A DNA stretch of 64,000 nucleotides, taken from assembly GCA_964437595.1 (NCBI GenBank), contig CAYTHO010000003.1, positions 62,001-126,000 on the forward strand, written 5' to 3'. The translations under genes were made by a program, and so were the position numbers. This DNA comes from DSYU01 sp964437595 (lineage in GTDB: Bacteria; Chloroflexota; Anaerolineae; Anaerolineales; Anaerolineaceae). The notes below the pieces were generated by a model, which saw only the letters and a list, made by a program, of their open reading frames with translations, ran no database searches and had not been told where the DNA came from. This document shows positions 51,213 through 58,032 of this stretch, piece by piece. The first letter of the stretch is position 1. Each line of letters opens with the position of its first letter.

Positions 51213-51409
51213 AAATACCTCAGAATCAACATATAGAGAGTGATTAAGCGGCGGATACGGAAATGTAGGAAGCAAAAAGCCAAAGGCTTTGGGGCAGCGG
51301 TCTTACTATGAATTGTATCAGGAAACGCTACGGTTGTTCTTCACAGGGCTGAGAAAAGCGGCTATGATTAATGAGATACGAAAATTCTAATCCACCAGGA
51401 GCGCAGGTT

Positions 51410-52471
51410 ATGACCGCTACGATTTATGTGGGCACGTATACGAAAAGCCGTCCCGATGAAGAGCACCGCCCGGAGGGCATCTTCATCTACTCCATGGACC
51501 CTGCCACAGGCCGCCTGGAACGGGTGCGCGGCGTAGCGAGCGGCGAAAACCCATCGTTCCTGGCGCTCCATCCGGCGGGAAAGCACCTTTATGCCGCCAA
51601 CGAAACCTTCGACAGCGCAGCAAGCGCGTTTGCCATCGATGACCCATCGGGCGAACTGCGCCTGCTCAACTGGGAAGCAACCGGCGGCATGCATGCCTGT
51701 TATGCCAGCGTTGACCCCAGCGGTGGTTGGCTGCTGGTTTCCAATTACAGCAGCGGCAGCCTCTCGGTGTTTCCCATCCGACCAGACGGCAGCCTTGGGC
51801 CGCGCTCAGACCTGGTTCAGCACCAGGGACGCGGACCAAACCAGAAACGCCAGGAAGGTCCGCACGCCCATTCAATCCGCTTTGACCCGAGCGGTCGTTA
51901 TGTGCTGGCCGCGGACCTGGGCATCGACCGGGTGATGGTATACCGCCTGGATGGAGAGAAGGGCAAACTGACGCCCAACGATCCCCCCTGGCTGGAGGCC
52001 AACCCCGGAGCTGGCCCGCGCCATATCGCCTTCCATGCCAATGGGCGCGTTCTGTACGTCGCCAATGAACTAGACTCGACGGTAGCCGTCTATTCATGGG
52101 ACGCTGAACTCGGCGCGGGCCGCCTGATGGCAAGCGTTTCTACGCTTCCGGAAGGCTTCGACAGTGAAAACATCGTGGCTGATATTCACCTGACGCCCTC
52201 CGGAGCGTTTTTGTACGTATCGAACCGTGGGGATAACAGCCTGGCAGGTTACCGCGTGGCCGCGGATGGCTCGCTGGAGCCAGTGGGGATTTACCCCTGC
52301 GGCGGAAACTGGCCGCGCAACTTTGCCATCGACCCGGCAGGGAAGTTCCTGGTCGTCGCGAATCAGTACAGCAATAGCCTGGTGGTGTATAAAATTGAAC
52401 CGGACGGCGCATTAACGCCAACGGGTCAGGCATATGATGTGCCTGCGCCGGTGTGCGTTCTGTTTAAGTAA
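51410..52471 (+). CDS. Lactonase family beta-propeller (6-phosphogluconolactonase/Pgl type)
   Basis: A 353-residue seven-bladed propeller of the YbhE/Pgl lactonase family. It shows the N-terminal IYVGTYTKSRPDEEHRPEGI, GENPSFLALHPAGKHLYAANE, the active-site-like QEGPHAHSIRFDPSGRYVLA, GAGPRHIAFHANGRVLYVAN and GNWPRNFAIDPAGKFLVVAN. These enzymes hydrolyse sugar lactones. No signal peptide is seen. The ATG at 51410 has CAGGAG 9 bases upstream; an in-frame ATG at 51371 lacks one. It is divergent from the rhamnose operon and could hydrolyse a sugar lactone from a parallel oxidative route. Confidence 0.9.
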   Translation: MTATIYVGTYTKSRPDEEHRPEGIFIYSMDPATGRLERVRGVASGENPSFLALHPAGKHLYAANETFDSAASAFAIDDPSGELRLLNWEATGGMHACYASVDPSGGWLLVSNYSSGSLSVFPIRPDGSLGPRSDLVQHQGRGPNQKRQEGPHAHSIRFDPSGRYVLAADLGIDRVMVYRLDGEKGKLTPNDPPWLEANPGAGPRHIAFHANGRVLYVANELDSTVAVYSWDAELGAGRLMASVSTLPEGFDSENIVADIHLTPSGAFLYVSNRGDNSLAGYRVAADGSLEPVGIYPCGGNWPRNFAIDPAGKFLVVANQYSNSLVVYKIEPDGALTPTGQAYDVPAPVCVLFK

Positions 52472-52586
52472 AGGTAGAACAACGCCCACTTGCTATTGCC
52501 GAAGATGTAGATCATCAATCGTGGAGAGGGTTTAAAAAAATAAGATAATATAGATGAAATATATTAGATAATAGCAAAATTCCACG

Positions 52587-52614
52587 TTGACAAAACAGGA
52601 AGATGCGGTATAAT
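52587..52614 (+). promoter_or_regulatory. Consensus sigma-70 promoter of the initiator tRNA gene
   Basis: TTGACA at 52587-52592 and TATAAT at 52609-52614 are both perfect consensus with a 16-base spacer. The predicted start is about six bases before the tRNA. The upstream 100 bases are very AT-rich, which may serve as an UP-like element. Confidence 0.9.
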
Positions 52615-52626
52615 TACTGCCATTGA

Positions 52627-52698
52627 TGCGGGGTAGAGCAGAGGCAGCTCGTCAGGCTCATAACCTGAAGGTCATTGGTTCGAATCCAATCCCCGCTA
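52627..52698 (+). tRNA. Initiator tRNA-Met (CAT anticodon)
   Basis: The 72-base sequence folds as a cloverleaf: acceptor TGCGGGG/CCCCGCT, D stem GAGC/GCTC with a seven-base loop, anticodon stem TCAGG/CCTGA with loop CTCATAA, and T arm ATTGG-TTCGAAT-CCAAT. Positions 1 and 72 are U and U and cannot pair, and the D stem has A11-U24; both are initiator features. The usual three G-C pairs of the initiator anticodon stem are reduced to two, because the first is A-U. CCA is not encoded (CTA follows A73). An elongator or Ile2 tRNA is less likely. Confidence 0.9.
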
Positions 52699-52709
52699 CT
52701 AAATGAAAA

Positions 52710-52736
52710 CCGCAGCCTAATACGCTGCGGCTTTTT
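52710..52736 (+). terminator. Rho-independent terminator of the tRNA gene
   Basis: A seven-bp stem (CCGCAGC/GCTGCGG) with a seven-base loop is followed by CTTTTT. It begins 11 bases after the mature 3' end, so the tRNA is a single-gene transcript. Confidence 0.9.
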
Positions 52737-52783
52737 CATAGATATGTAATGTTCACTCATCCCAAACGTTATACTATATCGTA

Positions 52784-54922
52784 ATGCAGTTACAATACTC
52801 CCCCTACATTCTTCCGCTCCTGGCCGCATCGCTCATCTCAGGCTGGATTATTTTTTATGCCTGGTCGCGCCGCAGTACGGCAGGGGCAATTGCTATCGCT
52901 GGGCTGTCGGTTACGCTCACGATCTGGCTGCTGGGGTACGCCCTGGAAATTGCGGGCGCCAACCTGCAAACCAAGCTGCTGTTTGGAAAAGTGCAGTATA
53001 TTGGCATTTCTCTGGCCCCTCTGCTGTGGCTAATCTTTGCCTACAACCACGTCCACCCGACCCGCATGATGAGTCACCGTATCATGAGCCTGCTGGTGCT
53101 GGTTCCGCTGGTTACGATGGTTATTGCCTTTACCACTGAATATCATGGCCTGTTGTGGGACGAAATCAGCATCCAGCGCCAGGGCAATTTTAGCGGGTTA
53201 GGGGTGACGCACGGGATCTGGTTCTGGGTCCATTCCGTTTACTCTTACCTTCTGCTGCTGGCTGGCGCGGTCATCATGGTCCGCTCAATTGTGCGAAACA
53301 AGGGTCTGTACCGCGGCCAGGCGACTGCTATGCTGATTGCTGTGCTGGCCCCCTGGATTGGCAATATTCTTTTCCTTTCGGGCCTCAGTCCCATTCGTTA
53401 CCTAGACATTACTCCTTTCGCCTTCACCGTTACGCTGGTTGCCGTTACCTGGGGCATCCTGGGCTTCCGCCTGATCGATTTGACCCCTCTGGCGCGCGAC
53501 TCGGTCATCGAACAAATGCAGGAAGCCATGATTGTGCTCGACACGCATAACCGGCTGGTGGATATGAACCAGTCGGCGCTTGAGCTGGCGGGCCGTTCCG
53601 CTGGACAGGCCATTGGTCACAGTGTGGCCGAGGTGTTTGGACAATGGGCGCCGATGATCGAAAATTACCAGGACACCTTTGAACTGGATGAAGAGATCCG
53701 GGTAGGCGGCGAAGGCGACACAAACTGGTACGAGCTCATCATTTCGCCCCTGCACGATCACCAACAACACCTGGTTGGCCGCGTGGTCGTCATGCGCAAC
53801 ATCACCCAGCGCAAGAAGAATGAAGAGCGCATCGCGCAGCTCTCCCGCGCCGTAGAAGCCAGCCCGGCCTCCATCGTGGTAACGGATATCCAGGGCAATA
53901 TCGAATATGTAAACCCCAAGTTTTCCCAGGTCACTGGCTACACCTTTGATGAAGCAATTGGTAAAAATCCGCGCATCCTCAAAACCGACCAGACTCCCGC
54001 GGAAGTTCATTCCACGTTATGGCAAACCATCCTGGCGGGCAAAGAATGGCGCGGCGAGTTCTGCAACCGGCAGAAGAACGGCGACTATTACTGGGAACTG
54101 GCCTCTATCTCACCCATCACGGATGCGCAAGGCAAGATCACGCATTTTGTCGCTGTTAAAGAAGACATCACCGACCGTAAACGGGCCGAAAGACAGCTTG
54201 CGGATGCGCACCAGCAGGCGCTGGAAGCCAGCCGCTTGAAGAGCCAGCTTCTCGCCAAGGTCAACCACGAACTGCGCACCCCCCTGGGTGGTATATTGGG
54301 TTATGCCGAACTGCTGTACGGCGGCACCTTTGGCTCGCTCAGCGAAACTCAGTCACAGGCCGCCGGGCAGATTATCGAGAGCAGTCGCTACCTTGAAATC
54401 ATGGTCAATGAACTGCTCGACCAGGCTCAGATCGAAGCCAAAACGCTCGTTCTGCACCTGCGGCCCTTCTCACCGGCGGCAATTCTGCGCCAGGTGGAAG
54501 CCAGCATGTCGGTGTTGTGCCGCAATAAAGGCCTTGCATTTGAAACCTGCGTTGAGCCAGAACTGCCGGAACAGCTCACCGGAGACGATCACCGCTTGAA
54601 AGAAATCATGATTAACCTGGCCGGGAACGCGGTGAAGTTCACCCAATCTGGCAGCGTGCGCATCCGGCTGTTCGTCCCTGGCGAAGGCCAGTGGGGCATT
54701 CAGGTTAGCGATACCGGCGCGGGCATCCCGCCCGAGTTTCAGTCCACCATCTTTGAGCCCTTCCGCCAGGTAGACAATGCCATCACGCGCGAGAACCGTG
54801 GCACCGGCCTGGGCCTGTCCATCACCCGGCAGCTTGTCGAGCTGATGGGCGGCAGCATTACCCTCGATAGCAAAGTCGGCAAAGGCAGTACCTTCACTGT
54901 CCTTCTACCGCTCGTACAATGA
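52784..54922 (+). CDS. Sensor histidine kinase (7TM-like, two PAS, HisKA, HATPase)
   Basis: A 712-residue membrane sensor kinase. About seven hydrophobic helices lie in residues 1-225 (the histidine-kinase N-terminal 7TM type). A PAS domain (about 240-345), a PAS-PAC pair (about 355-475; ITDAQGKITHFVAVKEDITD), the HisKA box VNHELRTPLGG with phospho-His near 495, and the ATPase domain with DTGAGIP and GTGLGLSITRQLVELMGG follow. All catalytic boxes are intact. No ribosome site is present; TATACT ends eight bases before the ATG, so the message may be leaderless. It overlaps or abuts the receiver gene. Confidence 0.93.
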   Translation: MQLQYSPYILPLLAASLISGWIIFYAWSRRSTAGAIAIAGLSVTLTIWLLGYALEIAGANLQTKLLFGKVQYIGISLAPLLWLIFAYNHVHPTRMMSHRIMSLLVLVPLVTMVIAFTTEYHGLLWDEISIQRQGNFSGLGVTHGIWFWVHSVYSYLLLLAGAVIMVRSIVRNKGLYRGQATAMLIAVLAPWIGNILFLSGLSPIRYLDITPFAFTVTLVAVTWGILGFRLIDLTPLARDSVIEQMQEAMIVLDTHNRLVDMNQSALELAGRSAGQAIGHSVAEVFGQWAPMIENYQDTFELDEEIRVGGEGDTNWYELIISPLHDHQQHLVGRVVVMRNITQRKKNEERIAQLSRAVEASPASIVVTDIQGNIEYVNPKFSQVTGYTFDEAIGKNPRILKTDQTPAEVHSTLWQTILAGKEWRGEFCNRQKNGDYYWELASISPITDAQGKITHFVAVKEDITDRKRAERQLADAHQQALEASRLKSQLLAKVNHELRTPLGGILGYAELLYGGTFGSLSETQSQAAGQIIESSRYLEIMVNELLDQAQIEAKTLVLHLRPFSPAAILRQVEASMSVLCRNKGLAFETCVEPELPEQLTGDDHRLKEIMINLAGNAVKFTQSGSVRIRLFVPGEGQWGIQVSDTGAGIPPEFQSTIFEPFRQVDNAITRENRGTGLGLSITRQLVELMGGSITLDSKVGKGSTFTVLLPLVQ

Positions 54923-54936
54923 ATGGAGTTTCTTCA

Positions 54937-55302
54937 ATGGGCAAACCACTCGCAGTAATCGTAGAAGACGATCCCCAGTTGGGGAAGATATATTCACTGG
55001 CCCTGCAAGCCGACTTTGAAACGGAGTTATATTCGGAAGGCACCTCGGCGATTGCATACCTTGGGCAGGTGACGCCCAATTTGATTATCCTGGATCTGCA
55101 CCTGCCAGGCGCGAACGGGCAAGAAATCCTGTCGTTTATTCATGCCAGCCCGCACCTGGCTGATTCGCACGTTATCCTGGCCACCGCCGATAATCAGAAG
55201 GCCGACCTGCTGGAAGACGAGGCTGAAATTGTACTGCTAAAGCCCATCAGCCCGCTGCAGCTTCGTGAGTTGTCTGTGCGCCTGTGCCAGTGCATGGGGT
55301 GA
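54937..55302 (+). CDS. Single-domain response regulator (receiver only)
   Basis: A 121-residue CheY-like receiver. The acidic pair in IVEDDPQLGK, the phosphoacceptor Asp in LIILDLHLPGANG, the Thr in LATADNQKAD and the Lys in VLLKPISP are all present. No output domain follows. I chose the ATG at 54937 with GGAG about 10 bases upstream; an ATG at 54919 overlapping the kinase stop is also possible and adds six residues. It is most likely the direct partner of the preceding kinase, working by protein contact or as a phosphorelay. Confidence 0.9.
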   Translation: MGKPLAVIVEDDPQLGKIYSLALQADFETELYSEGTSAIAYLGQVTPNLIILDLHLPGANGQEILSFIHASPHLADSHVILATADNQKADLLEDEAEIVLLKPISPLQLRELSVRLCQCMG

Positions 55303-55312
55303 GCCTGCTCAA

Positions 55313-56251
55313 TTACATCGTTTTCGCCCAGGGCTCGTTAAGCTCATACGCGCTGAAACCCATTGCGGCGTACAGCGCGCCTGCTTCATCCGAATAAGAG
55401 CCGACAAAGGCCTTGGTGGCCCCCAGTTTCCTCAGGCGGCGCATGCCTTCGCTCATCACTGCTTTGCCCAGCCCGCGCCGCTGGTGCGCGGGGACGGTAG
55501 CGACTGGCTCAAAGACACCCATGCGAGTAACATCGTCGAACCACACCGTGCAGAAGGCGGCGATAGATCCATCCGTGGCGATGGCAACGATATCCAGGTC
55601 GCGGCGGTAGAGTGGGGCATTCTGAATATTGCGGTACCAGGTGATGTCGCTGCGGTTGTCTACGGCAATTTGGATATCTCCATCGTGAAAGCCTAAGCCA
55701 GAGGCATAGCAGCGCTCCAGCAGTTCCAGCCCATCGCTGCCCAGGCCGCGCACCGTATAACCGGGGGCGGGTTGGAAATCTGGGGTTGGGCCGGTGATCG
55801 ATTGGTAGCGCATGTATTCAGGCCAATCGCTCTTTTGGTAGCCGCGGCGAGCGAGCAGTTCCTGGCGCGGCAGGTCGTTCTCGACTGCCCAGATGGTCAG
55901 CTTGCGCTGCCCGGACTGCGTGGGGATAGCCAGCGCCTCTTCCGCGGTTGCGAGCATTTCTTCTTCCAGTCCGGGCGCGCGCAGTTGAGGGTGGATGTGT
56001 AAAAAAGCGCACCCGTTACTTTCCGGGTTCAGCATCGCAGCTATACGCCCATCTGGGGTTTCCCAGAAGTGCAGAACATCCTCAATGTGATATGGCTCGA
56101 GGTTTGCTACCGCGTGCCAGCGCCAGTAATCGAAGCGGCAGATATCCCAGCTTAATTGACGGCGGTCGTTCAGCAGAAAGACTTCGCGCAGAAACGCGCG
56201 CGCTTTCCAATAATCATTCTCATCGTAGTATTTTCGCATGGTAAGTTTCAT
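55313..56251 (-). CDS. GNAT family N-acetyltransferase
   Basis: A 312-residue acetyltransferase of GNAT fold. The acetyl-CoA loop VATVPAHQRRGLGKAVMSEG and the following ATKAFVGSYSDEAGALYAAMGF lie in the C-terminal domain. The N-terminal half looks like a second, degenerate GNAT module. AGAGGT lies about 5 bases before the ATG. The gene is convergent with the response regulator and has no operon partner that hints at the substrate. Confidence 0.88.
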   Translation of the reverse strand: MKLTMRKYYDENDYWKARAFLREVFLLNDRRQLSWDICRFDYWRWHAVANLEPYHIEDVLHFWETPDGRIAAMLNPESNGCAFLHIHPQLRAPGLEEEMLATAEEALAIPTQSGQRKLTIWAVENDLPRQELLARRGYQKSDWPEYMRYQSITGPTPDFQPAPGYTVRGLGSDGLELLERCYASGLGFHDGDIQIAVDNRSDITWYRNIQNAPLYRRDLDIVAIATDGSIAAFCTVWFDDVTRMGVFEPVATVPAHQRRGLGKAVMSEGMRRLRKLGATKAFVGSYSDEAGALYAAMGFSAYELNEPWAKTM

Positions 56252-56277
56252 ACGACCTCTGAAGGAGAATAATCAGC

Positions 56278-56373
56278 ATGAGTACAGTAAGGACGCGTAA
56301 GAAGAGCGAGACGGCAGTCGAATCGCGCCGTTTGGAAGCACCATGTGATTTGGCAAAACAACCGGAGGAATGA
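56278..56373 (+). CDS. Possible small ORF (31 aa) divergent from GNAT gene
   Basis: An ATG preceded by AAGGAG ten bases upstream opens a 31-codon frame ending in TGA at 56371-56373. The peptide is highly charged (begins MSTVRTRKKSE, ends QPEE) with no motif. It starts 26 bases from the divergent GNAT start. The good ribosome site is the only support; no promoter is evident and it could be a chance frame. Confidence 0.25.
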   Translation: MSTVRTRKKSETAVESRRLEAPCDLAKQPEE

Positions 56374-56507
56374 AAGCCGGACAGCCGATCATGGTTGGCC
56401 TTTCAAAATGCAGGCGCGAAGCATTTGTGCGTCATAGCAAACCGCCCGCCCAATTGGGCGGCGGACGCTGCCCTTCGGGAGCGTCACGAAAAACGACACA
56501 TTGCTAT
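56371..56507. ncRNA. Highly structured palindromic spacer, ncRNA or leader candidate
   Basis: Within the 360-base gap between the MFS and GNAT genes, inverted repeats follow each other: 56371-56378 with 56397-56405 (one bulge), 56406-56411 with 56421-56426, and a 7-bp outer stem ATAGCAA (56434-56440)/TTGCTAT (56501-56507). The outer stem encloses the perfect palindrome CCGCCCAATTGGGCGG (56446-56461) and the hairpin at 56464-56485 with a TTC loop. The set could fold as two hairpins plus a three-way junction on either strand. On the minus strand it would lie in the GNAT leader or the MFS tail. It has no classical T-tract and matches no RNA family that I recognise. The remaining parts, 56252-56370 and 56508-56611, show nothing else clear. 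Confidence 0.4.
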
Positions 56508-56611
56508 CACGTCTACAGGGCCATGTCTGATCCGAGCCTCCTGAATAATCTAAATGGATTATAGCTCAAGCAGGCAGCGGCTACGCTACCCAATCGGATA
56601 GTATGTTGCGG

Positions 56612-57889
56612 TCATTTCAGGGCAGCGCGCCGCTTTTTGAGCAGCCAGTGGCAGTACAACGTGAGCATCGGGAAGACCGTTGCCAGCAGGATTGCCGCGC
56701 GTAAGGCAAATTGATCGGGTGTCAGCCCGGTGGACGCCGACCAGGCCTCGATGCCGGATAGCCCGCGCGTGATGTCGGTGACCACGCCCGTGGCGAACGG
56801 CCCAACCGCCGCGCCAATATCGCCAGCGGCGGCCAGGATGGCGAACATCCAGCCGCCGGCCAGCGGGTATTTTTCCGCGGTGATGACCAGCGTGCCGGGC
56901 CACATCAGGCTGGCTGCCAGGCCGCACACCGCGCACGCCGCCAGGCTCACTGCCAGTATTGGCGAAAGGGCCACGATCAGGTAGCAGGCGATGGCCGCCG
57001 CTGCGCTGGCGATCAGCACGTTGTGCATATTCATCTGGCTGCCGTATTTGCCGTAAATCACCCGGCCCAACCCCAACAGCGCCGCGAACCCGCTCATGCC
57101 CAGCAGGTCGCCGGTCACTTTGGGTAGTTCCAGCACCTTTTCGGTAAAGGTAGACGACCACTGGCCCATCACCAGTTCGGTTGCCGCGCCGCCGAAGATC
57201 GCCAGCAGGGCCACCAGATAGAAAGGACGGAAGAGCAGGTCGCGCATGGTCTGGCGGTGCTCTTCTGGCACCACCCCCGGAAAAGGCGCCGCCAGAAACA
57301 TGAAGAAATTGACCAGAGGGAATACCGCCCACAGCAGAACGATAATCTGCCAGGAATGGATGCCAAAGACAAACAGGAACAGGGTAGTGACGACCACTGC
57401 CGCCACTTGTCCCCAGGCGTAGAACGAGTGCATCAGCGCCATCGCCGCGCCTTTTTCATCGTGCGGAATGGCGTTGACGATTGGGCTGAGCATCACTTCC
57501 AGCAGCCCGCAGGACGCTGAAAAGATAATCGTCGATAGGATCAGGCCAAACAGTACATTTTCAAAAATCAGTGGGGACGCGGCAAACAATATCAGCCCGG
57601 CGATAGCCATCAAGTCCGCCGGGAGCACAAAAAACCGGAAGCCATAGCGGTCGATCAGCCGACTGGCGATGATGTCGACCGCCACCTGGGTGGTGAAGTT
57701 GATTCCTACCAGCAGCCCCAGGTGGATGTAAGACAGGCCGTACAGCGTCATCAACGGGATAAACAGCACGGCGGTAATATTCGCGCTAACGGCCTGGACA
57801 AAGATGCCCACAAAACAGGAGACGGTTGTGAGCTGGTACGATTTTGCGGTGAGCCGCATGGGTTGGGTATTGGTTTCTTCGATGGTCAT
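56612..57889 (-). CDS. Major facilitator superfamily transporter
   Basis: A 425-residue polytopic membrane protein with about 12 hydrophobic helices in two halves. The loop after helix 2-3 reads ASRLIDRYGFRFFVLP, matching the MFS A-motif region (D-R-x-G-R-R) in degenerate form. The central loop after helix 6 is short (FPGVVPEEHRQTM). The substrate is not predictable. It is divergent from the GH31 alpha-xylosidase with 143 bases between starts, so it could import the xylosidic oligosaccharide. Confidence 0.88.
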   Translation of the reverse strand: MTIEETNTQPMRLTAKSYQLTTVSCFVGIFVQAVSANITAVLFIPLMTLYGLSYIHLGLLVGINFTTQVAVDIIASRLIDRYGFRFFVLPADLMAIAGLILFAASPLIFENVLFGLILSTIIFSASCGLLEVMLSPIVNAIPHDEKGAAMALMHSFYAWGQVAAVVVTTLFLFVFGIHSWQIIVLLWAVFPLVNFFMFLAAPFPGVVPEEHRQTMRDLLFRPFYLVALLAIFGGAATELVMGQWSSTFTEKVLELPKVTGDLLGMSGFAALLGLGRVIYGKYGSQMNMHNVLIASAAAAIACYLIVALSPILAVSLAACAVCGLAASLMWPGTLVITAEKYPLAGGWMFAILAAAGDIGAAVGPFATGVVTDITRGLSGIEAWSASTGLTPDQFALRAAILLATVFPMLTLYCHWLLKKRRAALK

Positions 57890-57982
57890 GGAGTGGATTA
57901 TCTCGCCTGCACGCCGTTTTGGTCAAGGTGCTGCGAGCTTACAGGTGACCGTTAAATGGCCGGTTTGCCTGGGAGGCTTGAG

Positions 57983-58016
57983 TATAATTAGGGTTACATA
58001 CCCTGACTAACATACC
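57983..58016 (+). promoter_or_regulatory. GH31 promoter -10 with repeat motifs
   Basis: TATAAT at 57983-57988 is a consensus -10, but no good -35 is at the right distance. Just downstream are the dyad AGGGT-N5-ACCCT (57990-58004) and the direct repeat ACATACC (57996-58002 and 58010-58016), placed over the predicted start. They suggest a repressor site for the alpha-xylosidase gene. Confidence 0.45.
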
Positions 58017-58032
58017 AAGAGGTACAAACCCT

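Noticed and set aside
51276..51290. AAAGCC-AAA-GGCTTT hairpin upstream of the rhamnose operon
   Set aside because: It is short and weak, and its role as attenuator cannot be supported from sequence alone.
52627..52698. Elongator tRNA-Met or tRNA-Ile2 (CAT)
   Set aside because: The unpaired first and last acceptor bases and the A11-U24 pair are initiator features.
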